From contig JAHHGZ010000005.1 of assembly GCA_019359595.1 (NCBI GenBank), positions 124,001 to 188,000 on the forward strand: DNA of 64,000 nucleotides, in the 5' to 3' direction. How positions within the stretch are numbered: the first letter of the stretch is position 1; each line of letters opens with the position of its first letter. Source of the DNA: Cyanomargarita calcarea GSE-NOS-MK-12-04C (lineage in GTDB: Bacteria > Cyanobacteriota > Cyanobacteriia > Cyanobacteriales > Nostocaceae). The translations under genes were made by a program, and so were the position numbers. The notes under the pieces were generated by a model that saw only the letters and a program-made list of their open reading frames with translations, was not told the DNA's origin and did no database searches. Positions 9,611-18,221 of the stretch are shown in pieces.

Positions 9611-10510
9611 ATGAGCTTAAATACACAGACAAAAATTAAACTTAGTAACTTTCAACTTCAGGATGGGATATATTTTCCTTCATACCGTGAAGAGTTGAAC
9701 CGCACAGCACAAAAACAAAAATGGGACAAAATAGGTAAGACTTATTACGGTTCCCAGAAAATTGAACAAACAACGGAAACTGCAGTCAAACAAGATTACA
9801 CTCTTCTCACGGGGAGACCGGGTGGTACATGGAATAAATTTCCTCAGAATAAATCTGTTGATTCTATCCTTGAAATTGGTTGTGGTTACGGTAGAATTCC
9901 TTTGTATCTCTCAAAAGCTAAAAATCTAAATTGCCAAAAATATTACGGTATTGATATTTCGGAAACCTTGTTGCGACGGTTGGTAAAGTGCAAACAAGAA
10001 TATGATTTTTTTCCAGGTGCAGAATTTAATATTATTTGTAATTCTGCGGAAATATTGCCACTAGAAGAAAATTCTATAGATTTGGTGATTTCTAATTGCG
10101 TATTTATGCACATCCCAGATGCACAAATCAGAAATCTTTTAGTGGAAATAGGCCGTGTACTCAAACCCGGTGGAATTTTTGTTTTTAATCATTCTTTCCA
10201 CAACAAGTCTTGCCCTTCTCATATTGTCCATAATTCTGTCAGAAATCTGAATTTATTTGGCAAAAATCCAGTTTATCTTAAACAGCATTCAGCATCTGAA
10301 ATAGAAGAGATGTTAACTGCTTCGGGAATTGCGGCCAAGTGTTCCAATTATATTGTGGAACCAACTCAGGAATATGCAATTTTACCAGAAACATTTAAAG
10401 GAATTCCAGTACCATTTGCCAGAAAAATCAATAGAAGTATCAGACCGTCGGATTCTATGAAGGAAACTTTGGCTTATGGCTATAGCGCATATAGCAGCCA
10501 ACTTGATTAA
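9611..10510 (+). CDS. SAM-dependent methyltransferase (class I)
   Basis: The core Rossmann motif SILEIGCGYGRIPLYLSKA (near residue 85) is motif I for S-adenosylmethionine. It is followed by YYGIDISETLL (motif II). IDLVISNCVFMHIPD and LVEIGRVLKPGGIFVFNHSF match the later Methyltransf_11 motifs. The roughly 80-residue N-terminal extension and the C-terminal tail are not recognised, so the substrate is unknown. The gene stands alone with an AT-rich 5' region. Confidence 0.8.
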   Translation: MSLNTQTKIKLSNFQLQDGIYFPSYREELNRTAQKQKWDKIGKTYYGSQKIEQTTETAVKQDYTLLTGRPGGTWNKFPQNKSVDSILEIGCGYGRIPLYLSKAKNLNCQKYYGIDISETLLRRLVKCKQEYDFFPGAEFNIICNSAEILPLEENSIDLVISNCVFMHIPDAQIRNLLVEIGRVLKPGGIFVFNHSFHNKSCPSHIVHNSVRNLNLFGKNPVYLKQHSASEIEEMLTASGIAAKCSNYIVEPTQEYAILPETFKGIPVPFARKINRSIRPSDSMKETLAYGYSAYSSQLD

Positions 10511-10511
10511 A

Positions 10512-10724
10512 TCACATCTTGCACCTCGAAAAAACAATGTCAAAATCATCACTAATATTACCCACTAAATCGATTAATGTCCATACCCGCCATTCTCCTG
10601 TAAGTCCGTGTCTAAGAGCATAAGTCCATTAAAATGGACTAGAAATAATGCTTTAATTTTATTGTAATTTTAAGAACTTATAAAATTACAAATCGTGGTT
10701 TATACGTAAGGTGCAAGATTTCAG
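10512..10724. mobile_element. MITE-like element, family 1, copy A (~210 bp)
   Basis: Left end ATCACATCTTGCACCTC and right end AAGGTGCAAGATTTCAG form terminal inverted repeats. The interior contains TGTCAAAATCATCACT, CATACCCGCCATTCTCCTG, the perfect palindrome AGTCCATTAAAATGGACT, and GTGGTTTATACG near the right end. The same ordered blocks occur at 15977-16187 and, inverted, at 45066-45276. It has no open reading frame, so it is a non-autonomous element. Confidence 0.75.
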
Positions 10725-10806
10725 TTAAGGAATAGTGTTATTGGTAGTTAGTGAATAAACTCCCAGTTCGGTTTTTACTTGTAACCCTAAACGAGCTTTT
10801 TGAGAC

Positions 10807-11166
10807 TTAACGGGAAAAGTCAGATCCCAGCATCCCCTCCAATTCCTTTATCACAACTGCTTTTAGTGATGGTAAAGAATGCTGAACCGTTGCCCATACC
10901 ACCGCAACATCAACCTGCCAATATTCATGTACAAGCATATCCTTCATACCTGCTATAGATTTCCAAGGTATATCTGGATACTGTTCACGACGCTCATTAG
11001 GAATTTTTTTAACAGCTTCACCAATAATTTCTAAAAGCTTCACCACCGCCAAAGTTTTCTCTCTATTCGACTCAAAAGCTTCATAACTAACACCATTTAC
11101 AAATACACCAATTTCTGTAATAGCGTCTAAAATATCCTGTAAAAATTCTGTATAACTACGCTTCAT
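10807..11166 (-). CDS. hepT: HepT-like HEPN ribonuclease toxin (DUF86)
   Basis: An all-helical protein of 119 residues. Its conserved block IPWKSIAGMKDMLVHEYWQVD matches the DUF86/HepT signature. The HEPN active-site motif is normally R-x4-6-H. Here the position expected to be Arg is Lys (K-DMLV-H), while the His and following Tyr are kept. It overlaps the upstream nucleotidyltransferase gene by 4 bases, the usual hepT-mntA order. In characterised pairs the nucleotidyltransferase AMPylates HepT near its catalytic motif and neutralises its RNase activity. Confidence 0.85.
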   Translation of the reverse strand: MKRSYTEFLQDILDAITEIGVFVNGVSYEAFESNREKTLAVVKLLEIIGEAVKKIPNERREQYPDIPWKSIAGMKDMLVHEYWQVDVAVVWATVQHSLPSLKAVVIKELEGMLGSDFSR

Positions 11167-11459
11167 ATATAAATTGCCTCAGCCAAAACGCGATCGCGAA
11201 TTCGGGGTTTAAGCCCATTCTTAGTAACAATATCTACCTTCAACCCAAAAAGCTGACTTAAATAATCCCTAAGTTCCACCAACATAATGAAAGTAGGTGC
11301 TGTTTCATAATCAACCAAAATATCTATATCACTTGCTTCTGTCTCCTCTCCCCTAGCATAAGAACCAAAGATACCGATTTCTGTAATTTGATAATTTTCA
11401 CAGAGAGATTGCTTTTGTAGTGATAAGATTTGTCGAAGTTCATTAATAGTTTTCATCAC
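11163..11459 (-). CDS. mntA: MntA-like minimal nucleotidyltransferase antitoxin
   Basis: This 98-residue protein has the polymerase-beta nucleotidyltransferase signature GIFGSYARGEETEASDIDIL, with both catalytic Asp residues of the GSx10DxD type. LKVDIVTKNGLKP supplies the third acidic position. It is upstream of and overlaps the HepT-like gene by 4 bases, forming a type VII-like toxin-antitoxin pair. Confidence 0.87.
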   Translation of the reverse strand: MMKTINELRQILSLQKQSLCENYQITEIGIFGSYARGEETEASDIDILVDYETAPTFIMLVELRDYLSQLFGLKVDIVTKNGLKPRIRDRVLAEAIYI

Positions 11460-11577
11460 ATTTTATTCTTGCAAAACTTTAGCAGCAGTCAATTACAGCA
11501 GATTTCAAATGAGTGAAGTACAATTCGGCGGGCACCGAAGCCCACCCCACAAGAGTTTTAAAATTAGACACTGTACC

Positions 11578-11733
11578 TCATTTACCTCCAAAGTGCTGTA
11601 TAAGATTAGCAAACACAATTATCCCAACATCCCCTGCGAAATTTCCACCTCTAACGGGAGCCAAATTAGCAAGGATGTCTTTAGGTACGAGATGCTCCAT
11701 TTCCTTGTAACGATTAAGGCTAAGATCGTAACC
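11578..11733 (-). pseudogene. Remnant of the C-terminus of a type I restriction methylase (HsdM-like)
   Basis: The reverse strand encodes GYDLSLNRYKEMEHLVPKDI followed by LANLAPV and ends in a stop at 11578. YDLSxNRYKE with downstream PxxIL is a recurring C-terminal signature of HsdM N6-adenine methylases. Stops lie just upstream in this frame and no methylase core follows, so only a scrap remains. A matching HsdR fragment occurs far away at 59962-60190. Confidence 0.5.
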
Positions 11734-12145
11734 CTGAGTAGCAGATCATTAAATAGGGTGAAGTGTTGATTTGAACGTGCAAAATTATATTTTCTCTATA
11801 TCATTTTAAAGTTATTTAGTAAATCAATAAAGTTAGTTCCGCAACAAAAGTTTACAACGTGTCCGATTTTGCCGTTATCTCGGCGGACAACCAATTTGGC
11901 TTTAGTGTCAAACCATCCTGAGTTTACTTTCGTCCCACATTGCGCACCCTAACCGTCACAAAGGGGTTTTTACTGAATATTTTCTCTACAATGAGAGTAA
12001 AACAATACTTTACTTGCTCCTATTGACTATGGTTAAAAGCCTGAAATGGCATATTCACGTTGATACACAAGATGATTCGTTTGTACAGTGCGTAAGTCGT
12101 ATAATCATCTAAAATTATTAAAGATGCGCTCGTGTTTTGACAAAT
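11734..12145. other. Intergenic region before the DUF697-like GTPase
   Basis: No complete gene is seen in about 400 bases. A 48-codon open stretch on the minus strand (around 11804-11945) encodes a Cys-containing peptide but lacks a start codon. It is probably decayed DNA continuous with the HsdM scrap. Confidence 0.35.
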
Positions 12146-13420
12146 ATGACTGAGCAACCTAATCCTGATTCTCCTGAGTTCACCCGCAAAAACCGGATTG
12201 CTGCTGCCTGGAACAATACAACAACACGCTTAACACAGTTACTGCCTGTGGAGCAAATAGCACAAACTGTGGTGAAGTTGTTTAGCGTCAGCGAAACTCA
12301 GATTGCAGAGATTTTGGAGAGGGTTAAAGCCGAATTACCAACTACAGAAGCCCTCTTGATTGGTAAGCCCCAAGCTGGAAAAAGTTCGATAGTAAGGGGT
12401 TTGACGGGAGTTTCGGCGGAAATTGTCGGTCAGGGTTTTCGCCCCCACACGCAAAATACTCAGCGCTACTCCTATCCTTCTAATGACCTGCCTTTACTTG
12501 TTTTTACTGATACGGTAGGGCTGGGGGATGTAAATCAAGATACTCAAAAAATTATTCAAGAACTAATTGGCGATTTACAACAACAGAGTCGCGGTGCTAG
12601 AGTTCTGATTCTCACCGTCAAAATCAATGATTTCGCTACCGATACCCTCCGACAAATTGCTCAGGAACTACGGAAGAAATATCCAGATATCCCCTGTCTA
12701 CTAGTGGTTACCTGCTTGCATGAGGTTTATCCTGTCGGTATAGAGGAGCATCCTGTTTATCCACCAAACTTTCAGGAAGTTAATCGAGCATTTACTGCAA
12801 TAGAGCAAGCGTTTGCAGGACTATACGATCGCTCTGTCCCAATTGATTTTACCTTAGAAGAAGATGGCTACAATCCGGTATTTTATGGTTTGGAAGCGCT
12901 GAGAGATACCTTGGCAGATTTGCTCCCAGAAGCCGAAGCTCGGGCAATTTATCAGTTATTAGATAAGGGTGCGAGCAGCGAAATTGGCAACCTCTACCGA
13001 GATGTCGCACGCCGTTATATGCTAGCATTTTCAATTATAGCGGCTACTCTCGCAGCAGTACCGTTGCCTTTTGCCACTATGCCCGTACTAACAGCATTGC
13101 AAGTATCAATGGTAGGTGTATTGGGAAAAATCTACGGTCAGACTTTGACGCGATCGCAAGCTGGGGGAGTTGTGAGTGCGATCGCTGGTGGTTTTTTAGC
13201 GCAGGCTGTGGGGAGGGAGTTAGTGAAATTTCTCCCCGGTTTTGGTAGTGCGATCGCAGCTTCTTGGGCTGCTGCTTATACTTGGTCGTTGGGGGAAGGT
13301 GCTTGTGTTTACTTCGGTGATTTGATGGGTGGGAAGAAGCCCGATCCGAAGCAGATTCAGTTGGTGATGCAGGAGGCTTTTCAATTGGCGAAAGAACGGT
13401 TTAAGGGGATTAAACGGTAA
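12146..13420 (+). CDS. GTPase with C-terminal hydrophobic DUF697-like domain
   Basis: A P-loop GTPase of about 424 residues. G1 is LIGKPQAGKSSIVRGLTG near residue 72, and G3 is DTVGLGDVNQDT. Instead of the canonical NKxD the G4 region reads VVTCLHEVYP, so nucleotide specificity is uncertain. The C-terminal third has alternating hydrophobic segments (FSIIAATLAAVPLPFATMPV and a Gly/Ala-rich stretch) like DUF697 proteins, which suggests membrane association. A TTG codon at 12137 is an alternative start. A second, larger membrane GTPase with similar features is at 41417. The biological role is unknown. Confidence 0.75.
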   Translation: MTEQPNPDSPEFTRKNRIAAAWNNTTTRLTQLLPVEQIAQTVVKLFSVSETQIAEILERVKAELPTTEALLIGKPQAGKSSIVRGLTGVSAEIVGQGFRPHTQNTQRYSYPSNDLPLLVFTDTVGLGDVNQDTQKIIQELIGDLQQQSRGARVLILTVKINDFATDTLRQIAQELRKKYPDIPCLLVVTCLHEVYPVGIEEHPVYPPNFQEVNRAFTAIEQAFAGLYDRSVPIDFTLEEDGYNPVFYGLEALRDTLADLLPEAEARAIYQLLDKGASSEIGNLYRDVARRYMLAFSIIAATLAAVPLPFATMPVLTALQVSMVGVLGKIYGQTLTRSQAGGVVSAIAGGFLAQAVGRELVKFLPGFGSAIAASWAAAYTWSLGEGACVYFGDLMGGKKPDPKQIQLVMQEAFQLAKERFKGIKR

Positions 13421-13469
13421 TATATCGACTATTCAACTGCTATCAATAAACACTTACAGGAGGTTTTAA

Positions 13470-14537
13470 ATGAGTACTAAAATAAAAGCATTAACTTGGG
13501 CTGCGACAATCTCAGTATTAATTACATTTGGGATAAATGAAGCGGGAAGTGCAACTAATTTAACTTCAAGTCCGTTATTTCAAGATGTGGCTAAGTACAA
13601 CACAACAATTTCTGCAAATAATAATTTTGCAGATATTTACTTTCCTAATCTACAAGACCTTCCAAGGAATAATTACTCATTTCCTATAGCTTTATTATTG
13701 CAAGGTGGACTTGTTGATAAATCAAATTATTCAGAATACGCACGGGAAGTAGCTCGTTATGGGTTTGTAGTGGTAGTACCTAATAGCGAGCGTTTGGTTC
13801 CACAATCTGGAAATGTGCTTGCACCACAAACATCGCAAATTGATGCGACTCTAGCACAAATGGTTGTAGAAAATGCAAATCCAAATTCTCCTGTAGCTGG
13901 TATAGTCAATACAAATACTTTGGCTTTACTTGGTCATTCATTAGGAGGTGCTGTAGGATTATCTGCAATTGCAAATCAATGTATACCAGTCTTGTGCCAA
14001 AACTCTTTTAACCGACCGAAAGAATTAGTCGCTGGAGCATTTTTTGGTGCAAATCTCCGTGACCAAAATGATAATTATATTCCGATTAATAATTCTAGTA
14101 TACCAATTGCATTATTGCAAGGAAACCTTGATGGAAGAGCGCTTCCTGAAAGAGCAGAAAAAACATACAATAATATTATAACTCCGCCGAAAGCACTAAT
14201 TACTATTAATGGCGCTAATCATTTTAGTATTACTAATACAAATAATCCTGCTGGTGCCGTTCCAGACCCCACATCTTCAACTCTTTCTCAAGATGTTGCA
14301 ATCGAAACTATAGCTCGTTGGAGTGGTCTTTTCTTACGTGCTAGTGTTTTGAATGACAAAGATGCATTTAATTCTGTGTATGCTTTAGGTGATAGTCTTG
14401 ATTCTAATGTAACTTTGATAAGTCAGAGTAAACCCGTTCCTGAAAAAGATTCAGTATTTGGTTTGATTATCCTAAGTGTATGTGTTGCTGTATCTATAAA
14501 AGCAAAAAAATTATATTCGTCCAAGAATAATTTTTAG
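13470..14537 (+). CDS. Secreted alpha/beta hydrolase with PEP-CTERM-like tail
   Basis: The N-terminus (MSTKIKALTWAATISVLITF) is a signal peptide. The catalytic-type nucleophile elbow is GHSLGG, within TLALLGHSLGGAVGLSAIA. ITINGANHFS supplies a plausible catalytic His. The fold resembles chlorophyllase/PAF-acetylhydrolase-like hydrolases, but the substrate cannot be told. The C-terminus reads VPEKDSVFGLIILSVCVAVS followed by basic residues. This has the layout of a PEP-CTERM sorting signal, with EK in place of EP. AGGAGG lies just before the ATG. The gene sits 50 bases after the GTPase and converges with the DUF4336 gene. Confidence 0.75.
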   Translation: MSTKIKALTWAATISVLITFGINEAGSATNLTSSPLFQDVAKYNTTISANNNFADIYFPNLQDLPRNNYSFPIALLLQGGLVDKSNYSEYAREVARYGFVVVVPNSERLVPQSGNVLAPQTSQIDATLAQMVVENANPNSPVAGIVNTNTLALLGHSLGGAVGLSAIANQCIPVLCQNSFNRPKELVAGAFFGANLRDQNDNYIPINNSSIPIALLQGNLDGRALPERAEKTYNNIITPPKALITINGANHFSITNTNNPAGAVPDPTSSTLSQDVAIETIARWSGLFLRASVLNDKDAFNSVYALGDSLDSNVTLISQSKPVPEKDSVFGLIILSVCVAVSIKAKKLYSSKNNF

Positions 14538-14542
14538 ATACC

Positions 14543-15739
14543 CTAAATTTTCTCCTTCATAGGTGGCACAATCCCAAATTTATTTAAACCTGCATCAATA
14601 TTCCTCAGCAATTTAAAATCCTCTTCCGGCAAAGGATAACTGCTAGAAGATTGCTTTTCCAAAAATGAAAATGCTTGTCTAAATTCATCCGGTTCTGCTT
14701 TGATGGGTGAGTCAAGGTGGCAGGGAATAACCCAATGAAAATCCCAACTAGCAACTTTTTCAGCCCATGCGATCGCTTCTTGAGGTGCCCGGTTGAGAAT
14801 GAGAGTCTGTAAAATTGGTGCCACAAACAACCGACCATCACCCCGTAGTGCATCGAACGATCGCTTCCAGTCATCCTGCCATTTGAAGGGAAATAACCCA
14901 AAATAAGCTTTTTTGGAACGTTCTGGTGCTTTTCTCGCATCCCCAAAAACTTCACTCCATGTCGGTACTTCCAACACGCTGGGACTGAAGTATAAAGCAA
15001 ACAGACAGATGCGCTGCCATCCTTTATTCCGGTTTGCTTGATTATCTTCTACAATATCAGACGGCTTATCCTTGGCATGAAACAGCAAGGGGTATGGGTC
15101 TAATTGTACAATTGCCGGCGGTTCTTCTGATACAGAAACCACTGAATCTGTTACGAGGAGAGTGTGCGATCGCTTGTGAAAAAATGCGACTTCGGCAAAT
15201 TTACCAGGGCCAAGATATATCGGACCGAGAATCGCATAATCAAATTCTTTGGCAAAGGGTGTTTGGCTGCTGTCGAATGGCAGTACTGAAGTGCGTTTGT
15301 GGGGTAAACCAAGCCAACTGAGGGGAAGATTTAGCGGGAAACTCCACTGTTCGGGAGCCACAAATACCTCTGCCTTGGGGAAGCATTGAGCGAAGGGTCC
15401 AACAAAAATTTTGTGTTCTAACCCTGAGATAGTTGACAGGATTATATATTTCACCTCTCCGTGAGAAGCCACCAATTCGTTGACAAGTCGGATGCACTCT
15501 AGAGTTGGTGCAACGGGTGCATAGACGAGCAAACCCCCTTCTTCCAACTTCACAACAGTCATGCGGACGGGGACGACAACGTAAAAGATTCCCTGGAGTT
15601 GGTCAAAAGTCCAGATGGTGTCTTTAACTACTTCTTTACGGATTGTTCGTCGGTTGCCAAATGGGTAAATCGGCAAAGCGAGCCAGAACCGCCATGCGAA
15701 GTCTTTTGGATTAATTTCTTGTGTTTGCTGCACGTTCAT
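14543..15739 (-). CDS. DUF4336 domain protein
   Basis: About 398 residues with the DUF4336 pattern common in cyanobacteria and plants. After an N-terminal segment it has LVYAPVAPTLECIRLVNEL, VKYIILSTISGLEHKIFVGPFA and FPKAEVFVAPEQWSFPLNLP, and near the C-terminus HWVIPCHLDSPIKA. The family is thought to share a metallo-beta-lactamase-like fold, but its reaction is not established. No signal peptide is seen. It converges with the hydrolase gene with only 5 bases between stops. Confidence 0.8.
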   Translation of the reverse strand: MNVQQTQEINPKDFAWRFWLALPIYPFGNRRTIRKEVVKDTIWTFDQLQGIFYVVVPVRMTVVKLEEGGLLVYAPVAPTLECIRLVNELVASHGEVKYIILSTISGLEHKIFVGPFAQCFPKAEVFVAPEQWSFPLNLPLSWLGLPHKRTSVLPFDSSQTPFAKEFDYAILGPIYLGPGKFAEVAFFHKRSHTLLVTDSVVSVSEEPPAIVQLDPYPLLFHAKDKPSDIVEDNQANRNKGWQRICLFALYFSPSVLEVPTWSEVFGDARKAPERSKKAYFGLFPFKWQDDWKRSFDALRGDGRLFVAPILQTLILNRAPQEAIAWAEKVASWDFHWVIPCHLDSPIKAEPDEFRQAFSFLEKQSSSSYPLPEEDFKLLRNIDAGLNKFGIVPPMKEKI

Positions 15740-15844
15740 TGTGGTTTAAGCCACTTGCGTTCTTTGCAAGGCTCAAACTTGCTGATAAAATTCTTTTGTA
15801 TTTCAGTGTAGCAAATTATTAATCTATTTTCCACTCTGTATATG

Positions 15845-15983
15845 TGATATCGAATCCGTTTACATCGGAATTATTTATTCTTCCTCTAACTTTGCGTTCA
15901 TCTGTGTTTTACCCTCCACAGAAGCCGAAGCGCCTACTGCGGTTAATTTATCATTCCGATGCTACCGGATTTGATATGATATC
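15845..15983. repeat. Inverted-repeat element abutting a MITE copy
   Basis: The left segment TGATATCGAATCCG followed by TTTACATCGGAAT recurs inverted at the right as ATTCCGATGCTACCGGATTT and GATATGATATC. The span is about 139 bases with terminal repeats near 30 bases. Its right end shares GATATC with the left end of MITE copy B, so the two elements are overlapped or nested. The interior includes CGCCTACTGCGGTTAATT, a phrase that recurs near 38660 and 48615. Confidence 0.6.
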
Positions 15984-16187
15984 TTACTCTCTAAAAAAAA
16001 TGTCAAAATCATCACTGCTATTAGCTGGTGAAATCGATTAATGTCCTTACCCGTCATTCTCCTATAAGTCCCTGTCTAATAGCAAAAGTCCATTAAAATG
16101 GACTGGAAAGAATGCTTTGTTCTTATTGCAACTTTTATTACTTATAATTAATGCATTCTGTGGTTTATACGTAGGATGCCAGATATT
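15977..16187. mobile_element. MITE-like element, family 1, copy B (~210 bp)
   Basis: The same ordered blocks as copy A: TGATATCTTAC at the left end, AAAAAAAATGTCAAAATCAT, ATCGATTAATGTCC, TACCCGTCATTCTCC, the palindrome AGTCCATTAAAATGGACT, GTGGTTTATACGTAGGATGC and AGATAT at the right end. Divergence from copy A is scattered rather than local, as expected for independent old insertions. Confidence 0.75.
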
Positions 16188-16209
16188 GCATCGACGATAT
16201 TCGTATTTT

Positions 16210-17190
16210 TCACTTAGTTTGAAAAATATTCTGCACCATTTTTTTACCCGAACTTGCTGCCGCTCGATCTAACTCTGCAACTTCCCCTGCATCCAACTGC
16301 CAACCCAAAGCACCAATATTCTCCCTCGCTTGTTCCACACTCTTGGCTCCAGGAATCGGAATTGCACCTTTACAAATGCACCAATTTATGGATATCTGCG
16401 ACATGGTTTTGTTTCGAGATTGAGCCACCTCTCGCAAACATCCCAAAAGTGGGGTGATTCCTGGCAATATCTGTCTAAACAATAAGCCTCGGATACCTTT
16501 GGGAAATGAACCCTTATCTGAGTATTTTCCTGTCAACAGCCCCAATGCCAAAGGACTGTAAGCAATTAATTTTATCCCCAGTTGATCGCAAACGTCTTTT
16601 AGACCCAACTCTGTGACGGGATAAGTAGAGAGCAAAGAATATTGAACTTGCAGGGTGGTAATGGGAACATTGCTTGCTTGAAATTTTTTCTGCACCAATT
16701 TGAGGCGTTTTGGCCCAAAATTGGATAAGCCGACTCCCTTAACTAAACCTTGCTCGTATAAATCGGCAAGCCCATCCAAAAGCGCTCCTTCCTGCCAAGG
16801 TGCATAATTGGCTGTAGACCAGTGCATTTGTACCAAATCTACATTTCTTCCCAGACGCTGTGCTGACGACTTGCAAGCCGATACCATTGACTGACGGGTC
16901 AATCTCCAGGGATAAGCAGCAAGTTTGGTGGCAATGCAAATATTTTCTTTGCCTACATCTTGATATTCAGTGGTGAACCTTCCCAGGAGCTTTTCGCTTT
17001 GCCCGTTCAATTTCCCGGTTCCGTAAGAATCACCTGTATCAAATAAAGTTACGCCGTTCCTGACACAGAGGTCAAAAACGGCTTGCAACTGCTCATCCAT
17101 GCTTTCATTGTATCCCCAGAGCAGTCGGTTGCCCCATGCCCAAGTCCCGCAGCCCATAGCTGGGAGAAAGAGTTTTTGACTCGTTTGCAT
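16210..17190 (-). CDS. Aldo/keto reductase
   Basis: A 326-residue TIM-barrel oxidoreductase. It shows GVTLFDTGDSYGTG (catalytic Asp and Tyr region), IATKLAAYPWRL (catalytic Lys), VQMHWSTANYAPW (His), and the C-terminal NADPH-binding block GAIPIPGAKSVEQARENIGA. The length is normal. These enzymes reduce carbonyls with NADPH, and the natural substrate is unknown. It is monocistronic with no obvious partner. Confidence 0.88.
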   Translation of the reverse strand: MQTSQKLFLPAMGCGTWAWGNRLLWGYNESMDEQLQAVFDLCVRNGVTLFDTGDSYGTGKLNGQSEKLLGRFTTEYQDVGKENICIATKLAAYPWRLTRQSMVSACKSSAQRLGRNVDLVQMHWSTANYAPWQEGALLDGLADLYEQGLVKGVGLSNFGPKRLKLVQKKFQASNVPITTLQVQYSLLSTYPVTELGLKDVCDQLGIKLIAYSPLALGLLTGKYSDKGSFPKGIRGLLFRQILPGITPLLGCLREVAQSRNKTMSQISINWCICKGAIPIPGAKSVEQARENIGALGWQLDAGEVAELDRAAASSGKKMVQNIFQTK

Positions 17191-17354
17191 ATGCAGGTTG
17201 TTGTAGATTCCGTTTTTCTTTTAGCACGACGTTGACCATAAAGACGTGCGGCAAACGATCTGATTATTGCTACTTCATCACGTCCATTGGACGCTAAATT
17301 TTTATAATAGCCAAGTTTGCTGGAAATTTGATAAGATTTTACGTCTCTTAAGTT

Positions 17355-17858
17355 TTAATATACTGCCGAGTTTGCAGTTTCCCATGCTTTCTCAGTCCAT
17401 GCTTCACTGCATAACCCGATCGCTGGCTCTTTGAATTCAAAGGGATGGGGTGGTAATACTAGCAATGAGGATAAGCTTTTTTCATGAGCTTCAACTAAGT
17501 CAACTATCCAGGGAACAAAGTCTAAGATTTCTTTTGGCAATGCAGTTAACTCGAAGTCCCACACTAGATTTAGACCACGGTATGCTTGCCCTTTTTGCAC
17601 CATAATTCCTCTACCAGCACTTTTGTTAATCGCTAGCCGAAGAATGAATGGGCGTAATGGGATAAATTCATCAGGTGCTGTGTAAGCGTATACATTGACA
17701 TAGTTCAATCGTTGTCTCATATCCATCCAAGACGCGATTGGTGAGTTACTACTATAAGATGTGCCAGTTATTCTCACGGGCATATTCATAGCAGCGGCAA
17801 ACATGGAGTAGAACTCACGTCTTAGTTCGGTAACAATGTGTTTCGTTTCTGGGGTCAC
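17355..17858 (-). CDS. Conserved hypothetical protein
   Basis: A 167-residue soluble protein starting MTPETKHIVTELRREFYSMF. It carries a motif-like stretch PLRPFILRLAINKSAGRGIM and a Pro-rich LLVLPPHPFEF. I do not recognise a domain. It lies downstream of rpsU on the same strand with about 60 bases between. It could be co-transcribed with it, although no functional link is evident. Confidence 0.6.
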   Translation of the reverse strand: MTPETKHIVTELRREFYSMFAAAMNMPVRITGTSYSSNSPIASWMDMRQRLNYVNVYAYTAPDEFIPLRPFILRLAINKSAGRGIMVQKGQAYRGLNLVWDFELTALPKEILDFVPWIVDLVEAHEKSLSSLLVLPPHPFEFKEPAIGLCSEAWTEKAWETANSAVY

Positions 17859-17916
17859 GGTTGCTACACCTGTTAAGAAAACAATCGCATAGCTTCATAA
17901 TTTGAAGTTATTATGC

Positions 17917-18105
17917 TCAACTGCGGAAACCTCTCTTGCGTTGCTTGTGTTTTGCCACTGCTTTACGCTTGCGTTTTTGCAAGGGTGTTTCAAAGTGGCG
18001 GTTCTTCCTCATATCTGGAAAAATCCCCGCTTTAGACACTTCTCGCTTAAATCGACGTAAGGCAGACTCAATTCCTTCATTCTCGCCTAGAATAATTTGG
18101 GTCAT
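17917..18105 (-). CDS. rpsU: 30S ribosomal protein bS21
   Basis: A 62-residue basic protein: [20 protein letters not shown], then [20 protein letters not shown] and a Lys/Arg-rich tail. This is a full-length bS21, which helps initiation on the 30S subunit. It follows the RRM-protein gene on the same strand. The rbp-rpsU arrangement is known from Anabaena, where the pair is cold-responsive. A hairpin-plus-U-run lies between the two genes, so rpsU expression is likely set by read-through. Confidence 0.95.
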   Translation of the reverse strand: MTQIILGENEGIESALRRFKREVSKAGIFPDMRKNRHFETPLQKRKRKAVAKHKQRKRGFRS

Positions 18106-18159
18106 TCTATCTCCTACTAAATTGAGTTAATTAGTGGTTTGTCCGTGTTAACCAGAGCG

Positions 18160-18187
18160 AAAAAAGGGCAGACTCTTTGTCCGCCCC
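18160..18187 (-). terminator. Intrinsic terminator/attenuator between rbp and rpsU
   Basis: On the minus strand GGGCGGAC and GTCTGCCC form an 8-bp stem around a short AAAGA loop, immediately followed by TTTTTTC. It lies 35-60 bases past the rbp stop and before rpsU. It would end most transcripts after rbp while allowing some read-through. Confidence 0.85.
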
Positions 18188-18221
18188 TAAGACTTTAGAG
18201 TTTTATTTTTGTTTTCAACGC

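Noticed and set aside
11804-11945. Short minus-strand peptide starting at a Cys-Gly segment
   Set aside because: No start codon or ribosome site, and it lies in a stretch already full of decayed DNA.
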